From: Aphrocallistes beatrix
Lineage: Eukaryota; Porifera; Hexactinellida; Sceptrulophora; Aphrocallistidae
Reading direction: 5' to 3'
Length of the DNA: 64,000 nt
Assembly: GCA_963281255.1 (NCBI GenBank)
Contig: OY725502.1
Coordinates: 1,860,001-1,924,000 of the forward strand
The notes under the pieces were generated by a model. The model did no database searches. It was given only the letters and a program-made list of their open reading frames with translations, and was not told where the DNA came from. Position 1 is the first letter of the stretch. Each line of letters opens with the position of its first letter. Made by a program: the position numbers and the translations under genes. Of the stretch, positions 1 through 10,589 are shown one piece after another.

Positions 1-1
1 C

Positions 2-292
2 AGTCCAGATCTAGCTCTCTGCGACTTCTGGCTGTTTCAAAAGCTAAAAGATCATTTGCGAGGGAATAGATTCCGAGATCGGAGTGAGCTACGAACCTCG
101 ATTTTTCAGTATCTCAAATACCTACTCCAAGCAATGTACATAGAAGCATTTTACTCATGGATGGCAAGGTTACAAAAGTGCATAAATGTAGATAGGGAGT
201 ACTTTGAACAATTATAATTACTTTAATACTGATTCTTCATTTCAACTAGAAAAAATTATCATGGGATTATAACTTTTCGATTGCCCCTCGTA
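2..292 (+). mobile_element. mariner transposase C-terminal fragment and terminal repeat
   Basis: Frame 2-217 reads the end of a mariner transposase: the third catalytic-Asp block (SPDLALCDFWLF), then a helical tail ending at a TAA stop at 215-217. About 75 bp further on, near 262-292, the sequence ctcatgggattataactttt-like through gattgcccctcg and then TA looks like the terminal inverted repeat and TA target of a mariner. Only the 3' part lies in the window, so the first two catalytic Asp cannot be judged. Confidence 0.75.
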
Positions 293-300
293 ATATACAA

Positions 301-618
301 TTATTCCATTCTGACATGATTCCTTGATGATATGTTTTTTTTACAATGAATTAAGAAGTGCATGTGTGCAGCATGTATGTTATATATACAGTATATGTGT
401 AAGTCTGTGCGCGCGTATATATGTATAAATTCATGTATTATTAAATGCGTTTCATGGGCTAATCGAAAAAGATGAGTTTTCAAGAGACTTTTAAAGATAG
501 TAATGGATTGAGCATTCCGGATGTAGGCAGGCAGGTTATTCCATTCAACAGGAGCAGCAAAATAAAAAGAGCGATCAAGTTGAGGAATTAATGTATGGAT
601 GTTTGGGGAGGATAGCAT
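301..618 (-). pseudogene. LINE reverse transcriptase C-terminal fragment
   Basis: The - strand frame contains DRSFYFAAPVEWNNLP followed by an IRNA..IFKSLLKTHLF motif. This is the conserved tail of ORF2 in CR1/L2/Rex1-type non-LTR retrotransposons (RSF..AAP..WN.LP..IR....TFK..LKTHLF). No polymerase core is present on this strand next to it, so it is a 5'-truncated relic. It lies in the opposite direction to the LINE relic at 1.6-2.6 kb, so the two are separate insertions or one has been inverted. Confidence 0.65.
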
Positions 619-1373
619 TCGAAAATCTTAGATTACGGTTGGACCTTTTACTAAAGCTAGGTGATGTATAGAGGAGCAAGAGAATGAACAGCTTTATAAA
701 TGATGAGGATTCTAAATGTGATGCGATGTTTTCATATACTAAAAGCGCCTCGTCGATTTTAATATATGAAAACATCATTTTATGCACATGCACGTAATTG
801 TTGCACAACAATTACACACATGCACATAAAACAATAGGCACATATACTACACTACAAATATCATTTTTTGAGAAATTAAATAAAATTTACTATATTCAAC
901 ATTAGTGAAAATAGCAAGTACAAGGTGTTTCATTGATTACACACAAAAGTAAATTGCTTTCATTTCATTTGTGATTGAGATGATTTAGTTATTTTGGCTG
1001 CTTTTGAAAGGAAATCCTTTGACATTTATGAAAAACAATGAAGCAAACAGTTGGAATAAAAGTAAATTATTTCAATACATCCTCAATGTGAGATAACTCA
1101 TTTCCGATTAAGTCATTTTGGGCGGGGAAACCTTAGAAGTGTGGGGTAGTCTTGAATAGGACTGATTTTTATGGTAGAATTCCACCATCTTGATCTTCTT
1201 TTGTTCTTCACCTAGCTTGTCCATTTTGCTGTCACATAAATGTCAGAAGGTGCTAAAGAACATCGTAAAAGGGGAAGATTATTAGTAAAATATTTACCTA
1301 GTAATTTCAAATTATTTTCGTGATACAATCGCTGAAACACCCTGTATCATATTTTCTAGCATTGATGAGTTCA
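619..1373. other. AT-rich intergenic stretch, no gene recognised
   Basis: No coding frame with family resemblance is visible. Positions 740-770 carry a motif (gcgcctcgtcgattttaata) that recurs at about 3537-3560, so part of this stretch is an unclassified dispersed repeat. Confidence 0.5.
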
Positions 1374-1599
1374 AGGTTGGAATTTAACCCGAATTAAATA
1401 GGTTTAACCCAGCCCACTTGGCTAAACCCGGTTTAAACCGGATTGAACTGGATTTTTTTGATATTATCCTTTGGTTGGGTCTCAATTATGTTAAACAATA
1501 TACGTAGCTATCACTGTCAGTGTCAGAATACATTTCTTAAAACTGTCAACTCTACATATAATTAATGATAGTCACGCACTCAAGGACAGACATAGTACA

Positions 1600-2640
1600 C
1601 AGTCCACGTTATAGAGACATGTGGGAGCTATAATCTCCCTGCACGCAGTTACCAGGTCTAAATGTACTGCGCTCCTGAAGGTAGCCAATGACATCCTCTT
1701 CTACATGAACCAAAAACACGTCACACTTCTCGTCCTCTTGGATCTCAGCTATGCATTTGGCACCGTTGACCATTCTATCCTAATAACACGCCTTCTTGCA
1801 CATTTCCGGATTCGTGACACTTCTCCCTCTTGGTTCAAATAATATCTCTCCGGCTGAAACCAATCCATTTCTATCCGTGGTTCAAATTCACTCGACACTC
1901 CCGTTAAATACAGCATTCTCGCTCCCCTAAGGTTCCTGCCTTGGTACCCTTCTCTTCACTATTTATACCACCAGCTCGCTCTTTGATATCATTAGGTCTC
2001 ACCTCCTCGACATGAACTGCTATGCCGATGATCCAATTTATCATTCTTTTAAACCCAATTCTTTACTCTGAGAAATCTGCTCTCACTGTCATCCAATCCT
2101 GTGTCTCTAATCTCCGTTCTAGGTTTCTTAACAACAAGCTGCTCAGCAATGACCAAAACTGAGTTCCTCGTCATCGGTACCCGTCAACAAATCTCAAATT
2201 TCTACATTGATAGCATCTCTGTTAGCAATTCTCTAATCTCGCCATCCAAAGAAGTAAAATTGGGTACCTGGTTCGATAACAACATATTGATATCTTTCCT
2301 AGATCCGTAAAGTTGTTTCTTCATGCTTCTATTTCATCTAGAATATCCATCGAATCAGGAAGTATCTCTCCAGTAAACCATGCTAAACTATCGTTAAACT
2401 CCTTGTACTAGTAGTAACCTCTCAGCTTTACAATAGCAACAATCTTTTACATGGTTCCCCCTGGTTGCTCAGGTCTCGACTCCAACGTGTTGCAGCAAGG
2501 CTTATTCACAACTCATCAAGAACTACTCCATCGTCTCCTCTTCATATTAAATCCCTCTACTGGCTGCCTGTAAAACATCGCATCACATTCAAAATCATCA
2601 TTTATATATGTTCATTCTCTTAAAAAAGTTTATAGATTTA
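1600..2640 (+). pseudogene. CR1/L2-like LINE reverse transcriptase relic
   Basis: Broken + strand frames read in order through a non-LTR reverse transcriptase. They show TALLKVANDILFYMNQ...LLVLLDLSYAFGTVDHSIL (1660-1780), a SWFK.YLSG motif, the catalytic box as NCYADDPIYHSF near 2013-2048, and an LLSNDQK-TEFLVIGTRQQ motif near 2140-2190. The connection region LQRVAARLIHNS...LYWLPVKHRITFKIIIYI follows at 2480-2610. Several stops and frameshifts interrupt it. The YADD box and the KTEFL.IGTRQQ motif point to the CR1/L2/Rex1 group. No endonuclease domain is visible, so the copy is 5'-truncated. Confidence 0.75.
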
Positions 2641-2944
2641 AAGTTTCATTGTACAGCGCACTTGAACATATCAGCATGGAATAATTGTATATTATTACGT
2701 ATTATTATTATTATATACCTTAAAGTAAGAAGAAAATGTAATGAAATAAAATAACGGCATACCGATTAATAATAATATTAATCTATGAATAAAAGCGGTA
2801 ATACTATTTCTCATAGGCTGCTACATACTAAGCACAGAGTAACCTAGGATGCTAGCACATTTCTAGCAATCTAGGTTGCTCGAGGTGTTCTATGTAGCAA
2901 CCTAGGTTGCTGTATAGAAAAACCCTCATTAAATAGTCAGGCAT

Positions 2945-2994
2945 TATAGTTAGTTTTCGTTGAAACATCTATAGTTAGTTTTCGTTGAAACATC
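2945..2994. repeat. 25-bp tandem duplication
   Basis: Two identical 25-bp units lie head to tail (2945-2969 and 2970-2994), each starting tatagttagttttcgttgaa. Just upstream, 2820-2925 holds several copies of the self-complementary motif agcaacctaggttgct. Confidence 0.85.
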
Positions 2995-3713
2995 AATAAT
3001 TATAAATTCTATGAATTCCTATTTATTCTTAGATTTTTAAAATTCCAATTATTATAAGTTAATTCGCTTATAATAATGAGGATTAACCCACAAAAGGGGA
3101 TTTTGCCCAACCCGGTTTAAACCTGGATTTAACCCAGGGGTGGATTAAATCTACCAACCCTGTTGGTGACCAATTCTAATATCACTGATAGATCATCTGT
3201 GAATGATAAGCCATTCTTCGATCAGTACTAATTACCTTTGACCGAGTTGACTTCATCAAATGAATTATTAACTTGTATTACACTGTTCTTGTTTAAAGAC
3301 GTACGTAGCAGTATTGATTGGAAAATTTAGAGGCTGCATCTGTGTTGGTAATTTAGCTTCGGGATAATCAAATTTACGTTTTTTAGTGGATCCACTTCTA
3401 AGTATGAAGAAGCTCCTTCTGCCATTAATGATACAATTCTATAAATTATCATAGTAAATGTTAGAATAAGAATTAAATTTGTAGTATTTACAAAGAAAAG
3501 CCTATTAATTCTTGAATAGCATTAAAATCTCAGGCGCATGCGCCTCGTCGATTTTAATAGCTCATATAATAATATAGGAAGCACACTAAAAACAGATAGA
3601 AACCCAACAACTTTCCTTAACAAATCGATATCGAAATGATACATAAAATTCTCTCGCTTTCGCTATCGAAGTTCTATGACTAAAGTCTCTCTACTCGCTA
3701 GAATAGAAAAAAC

Positions 3714-4256
3714 CAAGGTTGAAACCGATTGAACCGAATATCAGTATTCATGAATAGTTCTCTAACCAAATATCAGTATTCATGAATAGTTCCCTAACCA
3801 AATATCAGTATTCATGAATAGTTCCCTAACCGAATACGAATACTGATAATATTTGGTTACTCTAACGAATATGAATACCAAGGCTTTCCAAAGTTATACG
3901 CCTAAATGGACATCACCATTTTTTCGACGCGCCTAGACTCATTTTTATATAGCAATTTTATATATGTTTTGTGCCACGCGCCTAAGTAGGCGTGTGCCGC
4001 GCGCCTAGCCCCCAAAATCATACGCCTAATTATGATCCATGGGATCAAATACCGCCTCTAGGCGCGCCTAATACGCCTGGATGAAAGCCTGATGAATACT
4101 GATAATATTCGGTTACCTAACCGAATACGAATACTGATAATATTCGGTTACTCCAACCGAATACGAATACTGATATTCGGTTCCCAACCGAATATCAACT
4201 ATTTGCCAAATAGTATTTGGTTTAACCGAATATTGAACTATTCGGTTGCAACCTTG
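3714..4256. mobile_element. hAT-type MITE with 8-bp TSD GAAAAAAC
   Basis: The ends caaggttgaaacc and ggttgcaaccttg are inverted repeats. They are flanked by a perfect 8-bp duplication GAAAAAAC (3706-3713 and 4257-4264), the hAT signature. The interior is made of head-to-tail blocks (aaatatcagtattcatgaat and its complement) rather than unique sequence. A second MITE sits inside at 3879-4091. A relative lies at 29031-29375. Confidence 0.85.
3879..4091. mobile_element. hAT-type MITE nested in another, TSD ATGAATAC
   Basis: The ends caaggctttcc and ggatgaaagcctg are inverted. They are flanked by the perfect 8-bp duplication ATGAATAC (3871-3878 and 4092-4099). The interior repeats motifs of the type cgcctaa / taggcgcg. 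Related copies or fragments lie at about 17576, 19488-19575 and 33457-33636. Confidence 0.85.
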
Positions 4257-4358
4257 GAAAAAACATACAATGTAAACTCCTCCATGGGCGTGTTTCGCCT
4301 CCGTGTTTTAGTGTTGTAGGAAGTTCTGATTGAATTATTATTATATGATTATTATATT

Positions 4359-5432
4359 ACAAGCGCGCTTCGCTTGCTTGCGCTGCGAGGCTTGCGGCAC
4401 TGCGTGTCATTTGTCTATGGTTACATTTATGAAATCAGAACTGTAGCAGAAATTTTTTTCGTGATAAATATAATTTACTTCGTATTAAGCCAATACTTTA
4501 AGAACTGTGCGAATTTAAATACAAAATTAAGCCGAAAAATACCAAAAATACAGCGATAAATCAATTTTGAAATCTATATCTTTGTCAGTATTCCATTTTA
4601 TCTAATGATTGTAGTCAGTTATGTTCTATAATGGATAGGTTAAAGATAGAACTTATAATCTTGCAAATATCACTCATGCTCAGAAAAAAATCTTGAACAC
4701 AAACTAAAAAAATTTAAAAATTTGAACAAATTTATTTGTATAGGAAAATGGAACTTTCAGTTGACTGTAAAAATGAAATTAAGCCTCTAATTGATACAAA
4801 AATTGAAATACAGTATCTTTGCGCCGCATACTTCGAAAAAAATTCATAATAACGATTATCAATTTGTTTGAGATTCAATAATATTCGATCCTTAAGTCAA
4901 CTAATCCTGAATGTAAGCTCAATTTGAATACACAACGTTCACATTGCTGAAGATTATTATACTTAAATAATCAATTCCAGTCCATGTCGTTAAAAGTTAT
5001 TTTATGATCGAATTGATTGATCGTAGCATATAACACACTTTAATTGTTGTTAACAATCAAATTATAGACTCAAAATAGCAGTATTCAATCATTTATAAGA
5101 GATAGGATCGTGTGACATTATAAAAGGCTGATAATTGATTGGTTCCACATAAACCAATGAATTTCAATCACAAATAGTTCTTTTGATTGTATGCATAATT
5201 CACTAATATTTTATTCCAATGTATTTGCATCATAAAATAATCGAATTTGATTGGTCAGCACATTTTGTCACCTATCTCAGCGAGGTGTGAACATTTCGCT
5301 TAGATCTACGAATTTAATCCTAGATTCATCATTTGCCAATTTTCGTATCTCTACGACTTGCCAATTCTTCAATCAATTCGGACAAACAAACAAACAAACA
5401 AACAACAAATTCTAGCGTTTTAATATATAAGA
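4359..5432 (-). mobile_element. Helitron-like non-autonomous element
   Basis: Read on the - strand, it begins with 5'-TC (TCTTATATATTAAAACG) at 5432 and passes an (acaa)n microsatellite at 5389-5406. It then carries a conserved block, gcttagatctacg with cgtatctctacgacttgcca on the + strand. It ends at the hairpin CAAGCG-AAGCG-CGCTTG plus T at 4359. The same ends recur in about ten other copies in the window. It interrupts the hAT transposase relic that lies upstream on the same strand. Confidence 0.7.
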
Positions 5433-6241
5433 TATGATCAAGTAGTTTCAGCTCAGGATTTGAGTCCATAGCTTTTTTCCATGCAATGTCAATTACTTTA
5501 TTTATACGATGACATGCACAATCAATATGTGTTTTAGCAAGGGTAGCGCATATGATATTTGATCCTTTATCAGTGGTACATAGCGTGTCCAAAAGAGATA
5601 CAAGTAGATTTAGTTCAGCCAGATTTTCATCAATTACCTTTTCTATATTGACGGCGGTATGCTTTTCTGGAAAATAGGAACATCGATACATTCACTGATT
5701 CAGGGTCCACGAACCATTTATCCAGAACACCGTAAATCGAGATAAGAATTATGGTTAATGTTATATGTCGCCAAATCTGTAGTAAACGACACCATTTGTT
5801 TAAAGAACATTCCGCAATTGATTTCTTTATTTTCTCCTGACACTCTTTCATCTTCCCAAATATAAACTTTTTGACTGTTTCTCTATCAAAAAGCACATCA
5901 TTAACATCGAGATTTCTGTATATGCTTCCAATTTGGATCATTTTCTGAGCAAATATTCTCAACCCAGGATTATTGACAAACATGAATGAAGTGCCACCTT
6001 GAACAACCATACGGACTTCCGCATCCTTTACTCGCTTCCCTTCTTCTTTCGTAAAGTGCTTACAGGGGGTTTCTTGAAAAAACATGCAACAGAAGATTGA
6101 GTTGGAGGAGCAGGTTTTGCAATGGTCCGCCAAATTTTTAGTTCCATATAATTTAACAGAGCCATTAAATGGTTTACGAGATATTCGATAAATTACCGAA
6201 TGTGACCAATATGATAAATTGTCTAATAACTCGTAAGCCAT
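5433..6241 (-). pseudogene. hAT transposase relic, truncated by the Helitron-like insertion
   Basis: The upper frame (6241 down to about 5660) starts MAYELLDNLSYWSHSV and contains a Cys/His cluster (CKTCSSNSIFCC...CKHF), possibly a BED-type finger. It continues through an all-helical region into IWRHITLTIILISIYGVLDKWFVD. The reading then shifts frame near 5660-5690 to YFPEKHTAVNIEKVIDE, then CTTDKGSNIICATL and HIDCACHRINKVIDIAWKKA. These match the hAT RNase-H-like region (..TDNGSNI.. and ..CACHRLN..). The frame ends where the Helitron-like element begins, so the C-terminal dimerisation part is missing. It is non-functional. Confidence 0.7.
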
Positions 6242-6254
6242 TGAATTTAGACGT

Positions 6255-6690
6255 CGAAATTATATTATCGCTTAATAAGAAATAGTATATTTCCTATCAA
6301 ATGGAATTACATTTGAATATCTAGCTATCGCGGTTTTCAAGATATAACCCTAACTGACCAAAACACGTTTCCATAGCAACATTCACCTAATTAACCTATT
6401 CACATCTCAGTTCTAGGCGAAACATTTTATAATAAAAACTCTTAGAAGTGCCCGTAAACGGCCTCTGAAAATCACCAAATTTGTCGCAAATATCACCTAT
6501 TCCGCAACCATATGGTGACTAATCTAAATTTTAACAACGGATATGGGTACTTTGACACCATATATATATATATGCTGGTAATACATTCCTAAGCTGTATT
6601 GTGCTTCGTTAATTATTTAAGGCAGTTCATGGATTAGTTCAACCATCTTCTACCGTATCCCTAGTCCCAAATTATACAGTAGGCTATGGC
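6255..6690. repeat. single arm of the fold-back family found at 7937-8998
   Basis: Motifs of the palindrome at 7937-8998 recur here in one orientation only. They include cctatcaaatggaattacat, tatatgctggtaatacattc (near 6571-6590) and agtaggctatgg (near 6679). A third partial arm lies in an STPG1 intron at 46590-46900. Confidence 0.65.
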
Positions 6691-7165
6691 ATGAGTTATA
6701 GAGGAAAAACTGAAATTTCTAATTCTAAAAAAGGTGACAATGACGTCATAATTCCATAATGAGTCAACATTTTCGTCTGAGGTCAGAACCTGTAGGTTTT
6801 CCTGCGGTTTCTGTGGGTTTTATGTAGGTTTCTGTGGGGTTTTCTGTGTGTATTCCCATATGGGATGGGAATAGGAATGACTTGAAGCCTATGGATATTC
6901 CCACATGAAGGTTTCTGTGGGTTTTCCTGTGGGTTTCTGTGGGTATTCCCACTGAAATCCTGTGGGAATGGGATGGGAATGGGAAGCCTGCTGGCTTCCA
7001 ACTGTTGACATTGGGTTTTCAGGGGTGTCTAGTTCGAATATCATATTTTCGAAACTTTATGATAAATTATTTGTATAATTTTGTTTACATTAGATACATA
7101 AAGCAAACAAATTACAAAAATAAGAGAGTATCTTCCAACAGTTGACATGGGGTTTTGAGGGGTCT
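6690..7165. repeat. mosaic of Helitron-like internal sequence and a GTGGGTTT-rich hAT MITE relic
   Basis: 6720-6785 matches the internal block of the Helitron-like subfamily (gacaatgacgtcataattcc). 6790-6985 is a run of ctgtgggttt/ggaatgggaatggg units related to the MITE at 17782-17964. 6990-7165 holds one and a half units of the tandem block gttgacatggggttttcagg that also makes up the middle of the Helitron-like elements at 34.9, 54.7 and 58.9 kb. Confidence 0.55.
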
Positions 7166-7355
7166 AGAACAGGGATTCCAGAACTGGCAAAATTTTTTTG
7201 CTAAACGTTTACTTTTGCTACTTTATTTTTTCTTTCATTTTAGGTTTATTTCTACTCACTCATTACTTTTTTTCACTTGCTACATATTTTTGTTGGGCAT
7301 TTGATTGACGTGAGGATAAGAAATTACTAATTGTGCAGTAAGACCGAAACGAGGG

Positions 7356-7640
7356 TGCATCGAGCGATTTGCAGAAATATTTGAGCATTTCAGAATCAAA
7401 ATTTTATTCTATCTACCCATGTGCAGTTCAGGGATTTACTTACTACTTTTTTTTTACTTGCTACTTACAACCTTTTAATTTTTTTGGAGAAAAATAAAAG
7501 GTAGTAAGTAAATATTCTGGATGGAGAGCAAAAAAAAGTAGCAAGTAAATTTTCCGGACACCCTGATGAAATGGACATGGTTAGATTAAGAAAATTCTGA
7601 TTCTGAAATGCTCAAATATTTCTGCAAATCGCTCGATGCA
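7356..7640. repeat. 50-bp inverted repeat pair
   Basis: The left arm 7356-7405 (tgcatcgagcgatttgcaga...) and the right arm 7591-7640 are almost perfect reverse complements. The spacer of about 185 bp is rich in tacttgctac / gtagcaagta motifs. The superfamily is not clear. Confidence 0.75.
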
Positions 7641-7776
7641 TAGGCGGATCCAGGGGGGGCCAGGGGGCCTGGGCCCCCCCTTCGAGGACTAGCCTAATGC
7701 ACTCGTTCTCATAGCCGGATCCAAGGGGGGGGCCCAGGGCCCCCCTTCGAGGACTAGCCTAATGCACTCGTTCTCG
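7641..7776. repeat. tandemly duplicated G/C-run hAT-like terminus
   Basis: Two head-to-tail units (7641-7711 and 7712-7776) each start ta-gCGGATCCA, continue with a G7-9 run and a C6-7 run, and end ttcgaggactagcctaatgc actcgttctc. The ggcggatccaggggg-type start is common at hAT termini. This may be the 5' end of the hAT whose C-terminal coding part is at 9150-9383. Confidence 0.55.
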
Positions 7777-7936
7777 TAGTAGTATATTCCTTGTTACATA
7801 TTTGGGGGGCCCATTTTCTTTAGGCCAATCTAGAAAGGCGACCCTTTCCAGATTGGTCTGCGCATGGGGAATTTTCTCCGTAAATTTAACTATTCCGGTA
7901 ATATTCATGTATTTTTATGGATATTTAAGGTTTGTT

Positions 7937-8998
7937 CATAGCCTACTCTAATAATGCCTCACAGTAGACTGAAAATCATGGACTAGGGATGAAGTAATAG
8001 CCGAATGGATTAATACACGATTAGCCTGAAATCGTTAACCATGCAAAATAGGCATTAAGAATGTATTACCAGCATATATAAACATGATATCAAAGTACAT
8101 ATATCCGTTGGAAAAATTTCGATTAGTCATCATATCATTGCGCAACAGGTCATTCTAAGGACAATTTTAGCGATTTTATAAGCTGTTTTAACCCTATTTC
8201 TAAATGGTATTAAGGTGTGATTTTTGTGTAGAACCAAGACTAGTACGAGTTGATTTGAAAAATTTAGAATTTTTCAATGGAATGTTGTTACATTCCTGCG
8301 TTGCTATGGTAAAACATTTTGGTCAGTTTTGGCCATTTCGTACAAACTGTAGTAGCTAGATCTTCAAATTCGATCGTGTTTGATAGGCAATGGCCTACTT
8401 CCTATTAGGTGTTAATACAACTTGAACTTCTAAATTCAACGAGTTTTGAGTTATGGGTTGTTTTAAGAATGTGACCAAAACACTAAATTGTCTCATAACT
8501 CTATAGTCTGTGAATTTAGAAGTTTAAATTGTATTATTAACTAATAGGAAGTAGCCAATTGCCTATCAAATAAAATCAAATTTGAATACCTAGTTCTTAC
8601 AGTTTGCAGGATATGGCCCAAACTGACCAAAATGCATTACCAACAACGCAGGAATGTAGCAACATTCTATTGAAAAATTCCAAATTTTTCAAATCAACTC
8701 GTACTAATCTTGGTTCTACACAAAAATCACACCTTAATATCATTTAGAAATAGGGTTAAAACAGCTTAGAAAATTGCCAAAATCGTGCTTAAAATGACCT
8801 GTTGCGCAATGATATGATGACGAATCGAAATTTTTACAACGGATATATGTACTTTGATGCCATGTTTATATATGCTGGTAATACATTCTTAATGCCTATT
8901 CTACATGGTTAACGATTTAGGCTAATCGTGTATTAATCCATTCGGCTATTACCGCATCCTTGGTTATTTTACTGTGAGGCATTATTAGAGTAGGCTAT
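7937..8998. mobile_element. 1062-bp fold-back element (MULE-like), TSD GGTTTGTT
   Basis: The whole element is one palindrome with arms of about 510 bp meeting near 8470 and almost no spacer. Its ends are catagcctactctaataatg and the complement. The element is flanked by a perfect 8-bp duplication GGTTTGTT (7929-7936 and 8999-9006). Long arms with 8-10-bp duplications are typical of Mutator-like fold-back elements, though hAT cannot be excluded. It is inserted between the presumed hAT terminus (7641) and the hAT C-terminal coding fragment (9150). Confidence 0.8.
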
Positions 8999-9149
8999 GG
9001 TTTGTTTCATTTTTCAAGACTATATATATATTCTGTACCTAAATTTGAAACCTTACCATAAGGCTAAGTAATGCTATATCATTGAGTAAGACTTTGTAAT
9101 CATAAATATATATGACAATATATCGTGCATTTTACACCTTTTGTTAGTG

Positions 9150-9383
9150 GCACCAGTGACATCTGCTACTGTTGAGAGGGCCAATTCTGCCCTGGCATAT
9201 GTAAAGACGGAACTCCGTAGCTCAATGGGTGAAGAATGATTAAATGATTTAATTCTTCTTTATGTCCACAAAGACATTAATCTCACGTATTCTGAGATTG
9301 TAGATCGGTTTGCCATCAAAAGACCACGCTTGATGAAGTTGAGAAATCTATTAGATAACGCAGGTGATGAGACTGAGTGCTAG
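9150..9383 (+). pseudogene. hAT transposase C-terminal dimerisation region relic
   Basis: The frame from 9150 reads APVTSATVERANSALAYVKT, then ELRSSMGEE, an in-frame TGA, then LNDLILLYVHKDI, YSEIVDRFAIKRPR and a terminal TAG at 9381-9383. This is the hAT C-terminal signature (SA.ER.FS.L..IK...RSSM...RLN.L.LL...). One internal stop makes it a pseudogene. Upstream coding parts are not visible. Confidence 0.7.
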
Positions 9384-9589
9384 CCATCAGCAGCTGCTAG
9401 TTTTCAGTCTCTAGTGGTAATACAGTGGCACAGTATTACATACTAAAAAATATTATGAATCTTAGTATAGTATATGCAAATGGTCATTCGATATGGGTTT
9501 TAATATAATTATTCAAAAATTTTACGCCATCTGGAAAAGGGTTCCTGGCCGTCGTTGCAAGAGGTTACTTTCAACTGCAATCATCTGGA

Positions 9590-9890
9590 CAACGCGTCGA
9601 GTAAATATCCCCACATATGTTGGCGTTTGGCCGTCAGCCGAGATCACCATTCGATATGCTCATTAGCACTGGAAATACTCCAACAAAAGTTACAGGGTCA
9701 GCCAGTCAGTATATCGAACAACGGTAAAGAAGAGGCAATAATTGAGTGAAATTGCACGAGAATACCAAGAGTGCACCCAATCGGGGGAAGTATGATAAAG
9801 GTAGAGAAGAAGTATGATCAAAGCAAGAAAAAATCCAACATAACCACGGGAGATTGGGTCATGATTAATATGAAGGATTATTCGTATACA
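9590..9890 (+). pseudogene. Ty3/gypsy integrase C-terminal fragment
   Basis: Short frames read FGRQPRSPFDMLISTGNTPT (near 9627-9690, after a frameshift) and then KYDQSKKKSNITTGDWVMIN (near 9809-9870). These resemble the integrase tail of Ty3/gypsy elements (..FGREPRLP.D.. followed by ..YD......GD.V...). No LTR is visible around it. A separate gypsy reverse transcriptase piece lies at 62675-62887. Confidence 0.5.
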
Positions 9891-10180
9891 TGTTTAGTTT
9901 GTAGTAAGAGAGAGAACTATCAAAATTTTCCACCTCTTTTGTATTAATATTCATTACACTCAATTAAATGTCAGCAAAATATAGATATGCTATACAGTTT
10001 GTATAGTGATTGTAATTCAAAATGGGCCCGCCTAATTTTGGTGTGAAATTGATGCTGAATATCAATATATTTTCTATAATTATTATATAATGATTCAATT
10101 TATTTTACTTAGTTATTTTGGTATTTACAAGTTTAATTTTAGTTATTACATTGCTATCATATTGGTTTATAATGTCAGTT
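9891..10180. other. left part of a decayed hAT copy related to 22618-24273
   Basis: 10022-10110 (gggcccgcctaattttggtg, gatgctgaatatcaatatat, ttttacttagtta) matches 22720-22817 inside the intact hAT at 22618-24273. The outer left end is lost. Confidence 0.5.
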
Positions 10181-10539
10181 CAGGGCTGGGGTTGGTTAAC
10201 CGATTTTATGGTTCGGTTATTTGGTTTCCTCCAAGGCGGTTAACCGGTTAACCGATACCAGTATTAATTGGTTGAAGTATGGATTTTGGACTAAGCTTTA
10301 ACCTGATATTGAAAAAATTGCTAATTTTCAGTGGTCTCGAAATATACTTTGTGGTTAGAAAATGGGAATTCTATTACATTTACGAATTTTTAGAAGTAAT
10401 ATTCTTGAATCTCCTTCGAAAAACAAAGAAATTAGTGTGAATATTTAGAAAATAAAGCAGATCGGCTAACCGATCCAAGATTTCCTTAACCGTTAACCGA
10501 GATTGACAGCGGTTAGCCGGTTAACCGAATCCAGCCTTG
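10181..10539. mobile_element. hAT-type MITE with ggttaaccgg core
   Basis: The ends cagggctggggttggttaac and ggttaaccgaatccagcctt-g are inverted repeats, with repeated ggttaaccggttaaccg motifs. Flanks share TCAGTTC, a partial target duplication. A second copy is at 24432-24791. Confidence 0.75.
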
Positions 10540-10589
10540 ATCAGTTCTTGCTATGGCCATGGTGATGTGACCGTAACAAGGGCTGACAG

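Larger units (their letters stand above)
1374..3164. mobile_element. possible hAT-type element with decayed TIRs around a LINE
   Basis: The left end (caaggttggaatttaaccc, about 1373) and the right end (ggattaaatctaccaaccctg, about 3145-3164) are inverted relative to each other. Both are followed inward by gggtttaaaccggg-like motifs. I found no convincing 8-bp target duplication. The LINE relic at 1.6-2.6 kb would be a later insertion. Confidence 0.35.

Noticed and set aside
3720..4240. Regularly spaced repeats resembling a CRISPR array
   Set aside because: They are tandem blocks inside an hAT MITE with its own target duplication; there are no unique spacers and the genome is eukaryotic.
5281..5432. 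C-terminal part of the hAT ORF ending FVVCLFVCLSELIEEL
   Set aside because: This tail is translated Helitron-like sequence, not hAT protein; the hAT frame ends at about 5433.
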